This document shows positions 46,944-58,600 of a stretch of 64,000 nucleotides of DNA, in pieces. The first letter of the stretch is position 1, and each line of letters begins with the position of its first letter. Below the pieces are notes generated by a model, which was not told the origin of the DNA, did not search any database, and was given only the letters and a program-made list of their open reading frames with translations. The stretch comes from Kappaphycus alvarezii (lineage: Eukaryota > Rhodophyta > Florideophyceae > Gigartinales > Solieriaceae). Where the stretch lies: NCBI GenBank assembly GCA_002205965.3, contig NADL03000001.1, positions 620,001 to 684,000 on the forward strand, written 5' to 3'. The translations under genes and the position numbers were made by a program.

Positions 46944-48020
46944 TTAGGTTTGAATAGAGTAGCAAAACTCCGCATGTTTTGAGGCGCGACATATTACAAA
47001 CGCGGCACACGTGGACCAGATCGCATAACTGAGCTGCTGATAATGCCGAGTCCTAACTACTCCCGTCGAGCATCCGCTGCGGGTTCCGACAGCAGCCGCG
47101 TATTCGTCGATTACCTTCGACGTCGTCGCAGACGGCGATCCAAGCGAGTCGAGGCTACCACAAACTTCCATCCTAATTTCGATCGTCCGGGAGGGCTTCA
47201 CCGGGGATGGCTGCTACTTTGCTGGCAAGCTCCCTATTTTTCCGTCTTCCGCTGCATGGCAACGGCGCGAGCCTCGCGCGCTCCAATAGACATAAACCCC
47301 TCTTGGAATGGCGATGTTACTGTGACGTCGTACGCCACCGGGAGGGGCGGAGGTGTTGATCTCTTCCGACCTCTGGTGCACTAAATATCGGCAGGCCTGC
47401 ATTCAGTCCGGGAAGTAAGTATTTCACCTCATATTGGACGCCGACTCCTGCTGCGTTGAACACTTGTCGGCCAAATACCTTCACTACGGCATTGTGCCGG
47501 TTAGTCCATCCCAGGCCTTTTTTGCAAAAATCCGCTGAACGGTCACCTGTTGTCCATGGGACTGTTGCACTCCGCGCATTGCAGCGGCCAGTGTCGTCAA
47601 ACACGTGAACTCCCAGGTGGCGGCGTAGCATCACTGACCACATCTTATTATAAGTCCGGCTGACCGCAGACGGATGTGCGGTGAGAAAGCTGCAGCAGGC
47701 GTCTCTAAGTATGCCTGGCGGCAGATCCTTCGCCGAATTCAGCTTCCGTGCGCAGCGCGGTGCATGGAAACCTCTCCTATTTGTCTTCTTTCCAGAATAC
47801 CTTTGCTGCCGACTTGCATCAGGCTCGATGCAAAATGCTGTGTGTATTATCGGGCTTGTTTGCAAGACTGGCCGCTGTCAGTGTTTCAGGGAGACCACCG
47901 TGTCCGTCATAGAAGCTTGGGTGGAGTCGTCGGACAAACTTGAGAAGGTGGCTATCGGTGTGTGCATAGCCTTGTGCACGGTGCTGGGCTACGCCAGGTT
48001 CATTGGGGTATCTGACTTGT
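46944..48020 (-). mobile_element. Non-LTR-type retroelement C-terminal region, copy 3 (empty Tigger site)
   Basis: Minus-strand frames from about 48020 give KKTNRRGFHAPRCARKL, then PSAVSRTYNKMWSVMLRRHL. RSADFCKKGLGWTNRHNAVV follows (the C...R-H-N block seen at 1-900), then YEVKYLLPGLNAGLPIF and, in another frame, the C-terminus LSYAIWSTCAAFVI...CYSIQT with a stop at 46944-46946. The last 25 residues align with copy 2 to the stop codon, so this is the true C-terminus of the family. At 47420-47421 a single TA stands where copy 2 carries the Tigger element. Frame changes near 47300 and 47870 break it. It is 5'-incomplete: no RT domain is readable upstream. Confidence 0.7.
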
Positions 48021-48145
48021 CCTGAGTCGACGATGCTGGCCGCACATAACGCTCGATAGAGTCAGATACATGTACCGCACGGAAGTATTCACACGCACGT
48101 CAGACGGGATTAGAGCGGGTAGAAATCCATATCCACTGCTCCTGT

Positions 48146-48417
48146 ACAATACCGTACTGTATTGTACTAATGTACAGTACAGTACTCTAGAGCCGAATCC
48201 ATTTGCTCGAGTTGTACTGTATTATATTTTCAGTACAAATGCAGCGGAAGGTACGGTGTGCACTGTACTGTACTGTACAGTTTGCAGCCAAATAGTCTTT
48301 TCTCCAGGTTGTGCCGTAGACGGCTGACGTTGACATCCTCTACCTGTCAGGTACTGTACAGTACAGTACTGTACTGCACTGTAGTAAGCTGCTATCTACA
48401 GTACATGTACAGTTTAC
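48146..48417. repeat. Densest GTACTGTACAGTAC cluster
   Basis: Three sub-clusters (48146-48190, 48262-48283, 48350-48417) contain words such as AATGTACAGTACAGTACTC, CACTGTACTGTACTGTACAG and GGTACTGTACAGTACAGTAC. The word is its own reverse complement, so each can pair with itself and with the others. Confidence 0.9.
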
Positions 48418-50382
48418 GGTAAATCAACTCCCGTTTGACGATACACTACTGTACGCAAAAGATTTTATTTGGCCTCAAGAGTTTGTATCGTATACTGCAC
48501 AACGAAAATCTCGTTGGGAGCATGAAGCATTCCGACAGTCGATTCCAGCCCCTCATCTATTCCCAACCGATGATAACATCAAGGAAGCACTATCAGTTGA
48601 CTGATATCAATATCTAATACAGGACACAAAAGCAGTCCCCAAGCAGCCTGAAAAAGATCTGCCAAGGTAGTTTCTCCAGGCACCATCCTCAATTACAAGT
48701 GTCTACCGTCCTGCCAGTTGCTACATTCCCATACACTCCCGGACGTACTCACACTTGCTCTTCATCATCACTCGAATCTCGAATCATAGCAATGCCTGCC
48801 ACGCCACCAAATTTTCTGCCCTCAATTTGTGGTCAGTTCGTCATAACACCGACAACCACTAGTGTCCATGACATTTCAAGCCAACGCGCCAGACGACACT
48901 CAACCTACGCTTGCCGTTCTTCACATACATCAGTATCCACTGCACTGGCGGTAATGCCGGATACAGAACCACCAACTCACGTGCACCCGCGACTTGAGAT
49001 AGGACAACGATTGAAGCACGCATTGCCAACACCCCTTTCCATCCCACCCGCCTTTGCAGTAATATCCAATGCAGCACTCCTCACAATCCCTACTCCCAAA
49101 GTCATAACCGCCGACTAAAAAACACAGATTACGGTCCAAAATAGATTACAGGTACAAAGTCATACCACTAAGACACGTGTACCTGACATTGTCTAGAATA
49201 GCCCAAAATCTGCGTCCCCAGCCCACAACCTGCCACTGAATCCACCTCTGCAATTGGCCAAACGCGCGCAATTTTAGTCAACACGCCCAATGCCCTCGGA
49301 GATCTGTGGATATGTGTCTGTCCGCTGACCGCCATGAGAGAGATCGCAAGCTCGCGACGCTCCTGACATCGCTTTGTTATTTGTGGATGTTTTGTATCCG
49401 CACAAGCGGTATATGAACGGCAGTAGGAGCATGCCACAGCAACACCGGCGGTATTGGAAAAGACAGCCCGGCGTACGAGGGAGCGTTTTCAGCCATGGGA
49501 TACACGGCTTACGCTGCTGTTTGTTCTGATGCTTTGAAATCGAGGTGGTATTGACGTTCTGGTCTTATGTCAAGGAGTGTGCCATTGTGGATGTTTTTAT
49601 TGTGTTGATTTGTGGGGGGTATTGGCAGTATGTGCGATGTGAGGGGTAAGCAGGGGCTGTGCGGAAGGTTATTGAATGTCTCGCAATTGTGTGACTTTGG
49701 AAGCGGGGGTGTGGTATGCGCGAAATGAGCGGGGTGTGATTGTTTGGTGCGGGAGGTGTCGCACTTGTTTCCTGTATCGGTAGGAAATATTTATGGCGTA
49801 TTGCGTATGCACGGGCTAACCGAGACGGGATGTGCAAAACGTTGCAGAGGCGTGTAGATTTGGACGTGAGGCGGGGTAATTTGTAGTGTCAGATGGGTCG
49901 ATGCGGAACGTGCCGAGCAATTGGATATTGTAAGAGTGCGGTACAGTAGTGGGGTAGGGAGCTAGAAATGGGCACCGTTTATGAGGGACGGTTGATTTGG
50001 AGGTGAATTAAACGGAATGGTGCAAGCGAGCGGAAACACAGCGGACCTTTTGGTTGGTGGAAATGGTGGAACAAAGCGATGGATGCAGCAGCGTTTGCAG
50101 TCCAAGTGCAGTTATTGTAGGCATTGGCATTGGCTCATGGCTGGTTTGGAACAAGGGTCGGGTGGTGGTGATTGCACTGCTGTACAGTACTGTTTGTGCG
50201 TTGTGAGATAATGTACTGACAGTAATGGCGGTTTGGTTATTGGATAAGATTGCAGGATGCAAGTACGGGGAGCAAGATGCCTTGTACAGTACAGCAGTTG
50301 GGGTTTATTTAAAATCGAGAGAGGTGTAGAAAATCTTGGGTTGGTGGGAGAAATTTGAAGCGGTGGACTACCGGCGTGTAGG

Positions 50383-50407
50383 ATTAAGCCTAACGATTAG
50401 GCTTAAT
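50383..50407. repeat. Perfect 11-bp inverted repeat with 3-nt loop
   Basis: ATTAAGCCTAA, loop CGA, then the exact complement TTAGGCTTAAT. It is the most perfect short stem seen in the window outside the GTAC family. Role unknown. Confidence 0.7.
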
Positions 50408-50762
50408 ACAAACCACTATGCCGTAATTGCGAATAAAGTGTCTTTCCCACCCCTCCTTCCTTGCAAGTCGGAAACGAGTGGTGAATAAGAACGGCAGTGT
50501 GAGATAGACCTGGAAGAAGAAATTACAGCTGTCTGCAAAAGCCTAGCGCAGATGTCGCTGATGCACTACAGGAAATACATTGTTGCAAACTGTTGACGGG
50601 TGAAAGCTCATGTACGTTGTAGCAAGTAGTTGTGTCTTTCCGTGAAAGGAGGCTCCGGGGAGAGGAGGGGTGAGGTAAAGGGGTTTGTTGTTACTAAAGT
50701 GTACTGTCCGGTATTTACAGTTGGTTTTAAGAATGGATGACATTGTGACAGGCCACTGTATA

Positions 50763-50787
50763 GTACAGTACAGTACAGTACAGTACA
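50763..50787 (+). repeat. (GTACA)n microsatellite
   Basis: Five consecutive GTACA units (TAGTACAGTACAGTACAGTA and onward), showing that the GTAC word also expands as a 5-bp tandem. Confidence 0.9.
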
Positions 50788-53700
50788 CCAAGTTTAGTGT
50801 CTACAAAGAGGAAAGGCATTGGGTAGTCAAGATAACGTAGTGCTTGGTTGCTTCAGAGACGTTTAGACAGTTGGCGATGCTTATTAGAATTAGAGTGAAA
50901 CAGTAGTCAGTGAATTGAAGAGTACCGCTCTTTTGGCAATTTACATCAAAGCGATAAGCAAAACCCATTACAGTACTGTACAAGGCTATTACTAATAGCA
51001 CTTGAGCAGGTACACTCAAATATTTGACACAGTAAAGAGATGCTTTAAATACTTACCAGCGTTTAATGTTCATCGAAACGGTGCAAAATTGTAGTGCTGA
51101 GCAGACTGTAATTGACAACAAGTTTCTGTCGTACTTTGTGCTTGAGAACAGCAGTTTTCTACTGGACAGGTGTCGACCAAGAAACATAAGGATAAAACAA
51201 AAAAGTCCGACTCTTGGCCCGTATTTTCTCATCTGCTGTTTGGGCCGAATGAATGCGTCATTGGGGTGTCCAATCAAGGAGCGGATCACTGAAATACAAT
51301 TCGTGACAAACAGAATGGCCAATTGAAGGCCACTGTGTAGACACTTGTCGAAAACAGGTAGGGCAAGCGATGGAGCATTCTAGATGGCCATCTGATCCTT
51401 ATTGATGTTATTAATTAAATGCCGATAAATTACAACACTGAGACGAGATATTAGGCAAGGGTGTGTACAGTAGCAGAGCAATGTATTCTTTAGAAGACAA
51501 GAGCTTAAATTTTGATTAAATTTGCTTATTGTGGCACAAATACCGTACCTGAAAAAGCTGTAAATTTTGGGACGTGATCATGGCTACTCGCAGCAATGTT
51601 ACGTTGGTTTGATAGCGATCCTGCCAGAGAAATCACGTCCGGAAAGCCTGTACAGTATTTACTATTCAAAATATCAGTTATTTTTTGCCGAAATTGATCC
51701 AATCGCCTTTGATGCGGCCGTTGCTCGCACAGTGAAGTGATGACTTGGTACAGCTGGACCAAACGGTATCTTTCTGCTCAAGCACCCATAACGTCTCTTG
51801 CTGAAAAAAATACCCGCGCCAGCCGTAATGACCACTGGAAAGCTTGAACTAGAGATATGTAGAGGAATGTTTTACGGCAGCCAGTTGCCACAGCCGATTC
51901 TGATGAGCACAGGACCATACGTCGGGAAAGGTGTCACCAAGCGAGGCTCACGTAATGAAGAGAGGGGCAATTCAGACAAAAGTCGTCCGGAAAGGAACAT
52001 GGCAAAGGTGGTACGTTAGATAGTTTGCTCGGGTTTAGGGTTCAAGCCCAGGAACGGAGTATTGCAAGGATGGCAGGAAGGCGGGGTAAAGTCTCGGAGT
52101 GATGCCAATTGGCTGCTATGTTGTCAGTTGTTGCCTTTGGTGTGATGGCGGTATCGCTGATCGAAGCCACTTTAACAAACTTTGTACAGAAAGTAATTTC
52201 TTTGTCGTTTAGTATTGTCCATGCGATTCCCAATGGTCTCGAGATTGAATTGGTGGCTAGAGGCATGCTGACAGACAGATTTTTGTTTTCTGTTTTTTTT
52301 AAAAATCGTGATCATACAGGGATTCACTTGAAAGTACAGTACTGTTCGGTATAGTTAGTAGTGTACAGTATAGTGATGGCATTCAACAAAAGCACCGTTG
52401 TACAGTAGAGGCTTCTTCCAGAAAATATGAAAAAAAACGATTCTCTCCCATATCATACTCCTTAAAGTTTGTCAAACTTGGACAACTAATGCGATTGGTG
52501 ATCAGATCGAGGGAGTCAGCTTAAGCTCATAGTCTAATATTTCGATATTTTTAATCAGATTGGATGTTTTTCCAAATATTTTGCAGTGTGATGCCAGCTC
52601 ATAAAAAAACGAAATGTTCTCTGTCAGTCGGCAGTGGCAGCACGACACACTGCATGGTCGACGCGTCTTTTTTCGCCAGACCCCCTTCTTCCCACCCTGT
52701 TGCGGAAAACCTCCACACGATCCAAGTCAGTTGATATCACAAGGATTGACTAGTCATTAGAATGAGAAGAGTTGGTACACATTGGGCCGGTAGATTCTCT
52801 GAGTTTCCAGCCCTGTCGAATATATAGGGCGCCTGGTTACATTGGATCGAATTTCCAGGCCAGGCGGGGAGGGGCAAGAGTTTTAATATTCTTCTCTAGG
52901 CAAATCAACACTATTGTACACCCGCGGCTAAAAAAGAGAGGAAAGGTCTCGGCAATATATAGTGTTGTTACAGATGAGGCCAATGGCCGGGCTTGAGCGG
53001 GTGTCTATGTCGGTAAAGGACTTACCGACCGGGGCTGCGAGGGAAAAAGGCCTGGAAGAATAGTCGCTCGTTTGTGGCCGCGTAGGTCAGGGCCTGGGGA
53101 CTCGTCAGCCCAGACTATGTAGAGTGAGAATTCATACTGTAGATATGAGTGGAAAAGTTTACGACTTGCATAGAGGCAAGTCTCGGGAGGCAGAATCGCA
53201 AGGCATGCAGACCCTCAAAACGAGAGGTGGAAATGACTGTGTAGGTGTTTTTTTGGCACAGCAGGGTGCCAATAGTAAAAATTAATTGGAATTGAATGAA
53301 ACGAAGGGCAGAAAATGTGAGAAAAACGGGCTCGGTTTTTCTGTTTTGTAAGCTTATGAAGGTATTATTTGTTTATAATCAAAAAACTAATAATATTGAA
53401 AAGGCAAGCACAAGGTGTCCCGTATCGTTGATGTGGACATAAAACAAACCTCTGTTTGTACCGGCGGGTGTCAGTACCGTAGGATAAAATTTAAATTATC
53501 ATAAAAGAGAAAGGAAAACTGAAGAAGATATATATATTTAAGCATTATTTTGCTTTGGGTACACGATTTGGTACTGTACAGTTTGCCGCTCGCTATGATA
53601 CGACTTTGTGGACAAAAAATACTGTATAGTGTACTGCGTGATACTATAGTATGCAAAAGTGGATAGAAGCAGTTGTACATGGCATTTGTTGCAATTGTTT

Positions 53701-53969
53701 TGTTTCTAGCGAGCCAATGCATGCTGTTCACCAAAAGTGAACGGTACACATTTATGTACAGTACAGTATGTGTATATTTAATTGTAGATACCTTGTCGGA
53801 TAGTTGTAGTATGAGATACATTGCACATGTGACTGCAACGAGCATTGAGTGCGACTTCGCATACCGCTGCCTGAGAGACCCGCTAACAGTCAGCCTCAAC
53901 TTTCCGTTTCGTTACTTGCGGCAACTTATTCACCTTCTGCCACGCCGCCATCGCATCCCGACGGTCTTC

Positions 53970-54210
53970 CCCTTCTTCCAACCTTCCCTTTCACCCTCCA
54001 CTTTTTTCCTTCTCATCCCAACCATACGCAAAATACAAAAAAAATCTATCTCCCTAACGGCCCTCTCCTCATCCCGTTTATATCTGTAGCTTGTGCCATC
54101 CCTTCCTTGTCCCATCAATCTCACCCTTGATTCCATCCCCTCACTGTCTTCCTCCTACCTTACCCATACGCCCCTTCCCTTCCCTTCTTCCCTTCTCCCT
54201 TTCCTTACCC
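53970..54210 (+). promoter_or_regulatory. Pyrimidine-rich upstream region of the 54.2-kb gene
   Basis: The plus strand is almost entirely C and T (for example CCTTCCCTTTCACCCTCCAC). Long CT tracts upstream of the start codon are common in promoters and 5' leaders of fungal genes. The role here is inferred from position only. Confidence 0.4.
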
Positions 54211-54217
54211 ACCAGCC

Positions 54218-55670
54218 ATGCCCTCCACGCCTAATCATCCGACCTCCCCCCATCACCTTCCCACCCTTCTTCACTCCCTCAATACTCCGACCCTTCGTTC
54301 CCTCACAGGTTCCGAACTCATGCACACATCCCCGGTTCCCAATGATCCTCACCGCTTTCTCCGTTCCAACATTCTCGTCTTTCGTCTGCCTCGGGTGAGG
54401 AACAACCCATCTCACCTCGTCCATCGTCCCCGTCTTCCGATGACACATCTCACATGGCAAAGCCTCGTATCTCCTCCGTCACCGACTCTATCGCGGGGTC
54501 CCCAGATCGGACCCTTCCCGATGTTCATGATCACTCTCTCTCCCCGACCCCTCCAACCAGTAACCCCAATCCGCACGCTTCTTTGCCCGAAATGGATCCC
54601 AACTTGATCGATGATGATTCAGGCAGTACCTACAGCCACGCGTCCGCTATTAATTTGGATGACCTTGACGACGAGATATCGCCGGTCTTCGTTCTGCCGG
54701 CCTCAGTCGCCTCAACGGTGGATCCCCGCTCTGTGCATCGTAGGCTTCTAGAAAACAACCGCCAATCCTTCGCAAATTCCTTTGCAAAAGCGAGACAGGT
54801 CGCCCGCTCTAGGAAAGCCGTCGTTGTCGCCAGGCAGGAATTGCAACCCACAATCGAGCCCCTAGTTTGTCTGAGCGATGTGTCGATGCTATCGCAGAGG
54901 TCTTGGATATGAACGCTGGTTGGTGGAGAGCGGCAAATGATCGTTTCGTCGCCTTTAGTGCCTTGTACACTAAGGACGAGAAGATGGTGATCAGCGACTT
55001 CTTGAAGGAAACTGGAAGCAGGTTGAAAAACGATTCGTTGACACCGTGGAGATCTCCACTTCACATGCTTGGCGGGAAACCCGCGGCTGGAAGCAGCCCT
55101 GGTCAAAGTAGGTCCTGGAATAACAGATTGGGTGAGGCTTCTATTGGCACTGCGAGCACCGGAAAGGTTGAATGGAGAAGGGGATTCGCGAAGAGTGTCA
55201 TGATGAACGATAATATTGTGAGAAGCGTTGTTTGGGAGCCATGTCGTTCCCGGGGTGCAAACGGCCGAGTCCTTATTGCTACGAATGGCAGGCGTTTATC
55301 AGAGGGAGGTAACGAGGAGGACAAGTCGCGCAGAGCGATTGGATGTGCCGTTATCTTTTGCGATGACTTTGACAGGAACCCTGGCACGTTTGCGAGGCTG
55401 GAATGTGCTGCAAACTACAAGCGCTACAGGAGTAGAAGTGCTGCGAACAGGAAAAGCAATCCACAGGCTCTGATTGTGTTGAAGACAAAGTATGATGGTT
55501 TGAAGTTGAGCTTCGCTGTGAGTCTACATGGCGACTCGCCGTGTACGGTTCTGTTCCGCAGACCACGGATTTTCTCGCCGAGGAAGATTGATGACTATGC
55601 CACTTTGGTTACGGAGGCAAAGGATATCTTGGCGGAGTTTGGAAGGGAGGTGGCGGGCTCGAGGGACTGA
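54218..55670 (+). CDS. Unidentified Ser/Pro-rich protein gene, about 480 residues, two frame changes
   Basis: The ATG at 54218 (context CCAGCCATGC) opens a Ser/Thr/Pro/His-rich segment. After a frame change near 54340 the protein continues as SASGEEQPISPRPSSPSSDD, then GSTYSHASAINLDDLDDEIS. It becomes helical with RRLLENNRQSFANSFAKARQ and ends this frame near 54860. A second frame change leads into the 54867-55670 frame: DAIAEVLDMNAGWWRAANDR, KMVISDFLKETGSRL, RRAIGCAVIFCDDFDRNPG, LIVLKTKYDGLKLSFAVSLH and the end GREVAGSRD at 55670. The N-terminal ~150 residues look disordered, the rest folded. No signal peptide, membrane segment or known domain is recognised. Coding quality is good (no stops apart from the two shifts), so I think it is a real host gene, perhaps lineage-specific. 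Confidence 0.55.
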
Positions 55671-58600
55671 GAGCGTGCAGAGGTTTGTCGTCGTCGTTTG
55701 CTTCTATAGATTGCACGTGGCGTTACCAGCTCCTAGCGCCTCGCATGGTATTAAGATGGGAGTTGCTTTCTCCACATAAGGATGCGCAGGTGAGCGTAGG
55801 TGAGAGTGTTTTGTTGTACGGTAAATGCGTTTTACTTGCAGCTGCTAGTTTGTTGGTGGGGATGGTGCCGGGATATGAGAGGTTCAATTGATGTTGTGAA
55901 CATTAGGTAAAGAAGTTCCTCCGTGGCAACCTGTATAAGGGAACAGCAACATGGGGCTATAGCATTGAAGACCGTCTGCGGAAACAAACTGCAGGCCTAG
56001 TCGATGTGGTGTCGTGTCTCGTGAGCGACAAAAGGACTTTGCCATCTACAACGAGTTTCCCGCTGAGTATTTTATGACTCCTCGGGGGGCTTTGCCTCGC
56101 AGAAGTGGGTAGGAACAATACGCGCGGGTTGCAATGCATGAGGGACTGAATTGGCAACGCAGCAAAGCTCTGATTGCTCGAGCGGCATTGTTACTCCACT
56201 TTCTCTCCAAAGCAACATGTATCTCACGGCCACCCACACTCGTCGCTTTGCCTGGTGAGTGGGGTCCGCACGCCGCATCCTTTCACCATCAACACAATGT
56301 TCTCAGTGAACTTTTCCGTCTTGGTTACGTGTCACCTATCTGGGCGCCCAGTCTCACCACAATCTAGTGTCCCGACCGCTAAAGCAGTATGAGCAAAATT
56401 TTTTGGAAATGCGTCTGCATGCCATTTCACATGCAACCGACTGACAGTACGACCAAGTCGGCAGCTACCAAGTTGATGACGTACCAGAAATAAAGTGGCT
56501 TGCTACCTGACATACACGTCTTGAAGGAACGCTTGACGGAGGATGTAGTGCAGAGCAACGAGAAACTGCAGCATACGTGGTGACGAGGCTAACATTGTAT
56601 TGGTAGTGTCGCGAAAGTCTACTTGGAGCGCGATGACATCTGCGTAACGAAGCAGGATCCTCAACGGCACCCCTATGGACTCTGCACATATACAGGTCAT
56701 ATCATGACCCATAGTAATATGACATCCTGACACGTCAGTTCAGGACTATGCAGACTAAAGGGCACCAGACAACACACAGCCGGGTTGAGCAGGAAAACGA
56801 AACGGGCACAATGTTGAGTGTATGTTCGAGTGCCTGCGCCGTCAAGCACCATAAGCTTCATTGCTATTAGAACGAGAAATTTTTGACTATTGCACCAGCG
56901 CGGCAGATAAGTCAACTCTTCCCATACGTTTAAAGTAAAATCGAGCAGGGACGTTTATGTGATTTAAGGGTTTGCTTGATTTGTGCGAAGTGAATTCCCC
57001 ACGACAGCAATGTCATAGAGAAAGCATTGTCGAGAAAAACTTGTTTGCGTCTTAAACAGTGGAGGGGGATCCTGGAGTAATAATTGTTCTGCATTTCAAG
57101 ATCAGCAGAGGTTGCCACCCAGGTGCAGAGCTGGACTGAATGTTGCTGCTAGCGTTTGCACTGACAGCGTAGAGGCGCGGGGAATGAAGGTGGATGTAAC
57201 GGGATGTGAAAGAAACGAGCCTACGTTGCAGGCTGACGAGGCTGAGTGGGAACACGCAGAGGGTGCCGTAAAGATGTGGTTGCAGAGGAGGGGAGGGGCT
57301 TTACTGCACCTGCAATTTTCAGGTATGCTGGTGAAGTTTTGAGCAGCAGAACGGTGGTGACACCACTGGGGTAGTTTGAGGAAGGACTGAAATGGCATTT
57401 GGGACAGGTACAGCAGTTCTCAGGCGGCATGGTTGTGGGCAGCAGTGGATGATTCGAGGTATCTCGTTAAATGAAACAAATACAACCATAGAAATAATCG
57501 ACCCACGATAATCTGGCCAAAATTCCACTTTTTCAATATTGTTAAATGCAAGCATACGGAATTTTCTTATGGCCTTCCTTCTGGAATTAAGTAGGAAATT
57601 TCGGAGTCTGGCAAACGATTATATTTCGGATTGCGGATATACCTAACCTATTTCAATCTTCCTGCGAGGTAGCAGAATACGGTAATTGAGTAACGAAAGT
57701 GTTATCACGGATGTGGCACTCGCGAAAAATGTGGAGGGTGAGCAGAAATTGCAATTTTCTACGAGTGCTGCAAGTTCTGAGAAGACCTGACCAAAAAATA
57801 GGTAGGGAGATCGCCAGTGATTGTGCAGATATGGATTTCTTCAAGGATATATCAAATGTTGAAAGAAGGGATTGCAATGATTGCGACATCATCCAGTGTG
57901 ATTGCAGCAAATGCAAGTCATATGTCTATTATTGAGACATACATGAGATATTGCAGCTTGTCCAATCCGACGCAAGTAGCGGATATTGGTTGCGGATCTG
58001 TTAAATGCGGAGGAGGGCTGGATACAGAGGAGGTGGGTTATTGTTATGATGGATGGATGTTTCGAGATGTAGTGGGACATGCAATGCTCGAAGCAAAGGG
58101 AACGTGAGGAATGCAGTGGATAGGCCAGAGCCACATCCATTAATGAATCGGGAGCTACGAATGCTACTATCATCGCTCAGTTTGTCGACAGGAGAATTGC
58201 CCTTTTAATTCAGTACAAAAGTGGAACGTGAATCACATTGGAGCAGTCGTATAGCTCTCTCTGAATCTACTTTTTTGAGCTAGCTACAGTACCGTTGCTA
58301 CGGTAGGCAGATTACTGTAGGATAAGGCGATCCTGATTACGGTACTGTTCTGAAAGTACTGTACTGTAGTGTACAGTACAGAAGTACAATACAACACTAC
58401 GCAAGGCAATAATCGTCCTGTCTCGCCAGGTGCATGCATCAGCACTTTCAATGATAAGGCACTTACAGATATGATAACGGCTGTATCTGGAAAATTAGCT
58501 GTTCAAGTTGAATGGAGGGCATTGCACTGCTTGGTTGCTCAAACGGCCAAAATCAACTCGCGGAGATTAAAGTGGTGCGCCGTCCTACAGCACAAATCAC

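Larger units (their letters stand above)
48021..54217. other. Long non-coding-like stretch rich in GTAC palindromes
   Basis: About 6 kb without a nameable gene. Weakly protein-like frames include 48699-49118 (+, Ser/Thr/Pro-rich), 51059-51322 (-, ends at a good GTAAGT donor) and 51526-51762 (-, contains LYQVITSLCEQRPHQRRLDQ). None forms a convincing gene. The stretch just before 54217 is almost pure pyrimidine on the plus strand (53970-54210) and probably belongs to the upstream region of the next gene. Confidence 0.4.

Noticed and set aside
48699..49118. 139-codon plus-strand ORF
   Set aside because: Ser/Thr/Pro-rich, low-complexity, no domain, no neighbouring frames that extend it; kept only as a remark.
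52020..52062. tRNA B-box-like GGTTCAAGCC
   Set aside because: No matching A box, acceptor stem or cloverleaf could be built around it.
54630..55387. Minus-strand frames of 158 and 94 codons
   Set aside because: Shadows of the unidentified plus-strand gene, which has better continuity and charge pattern.
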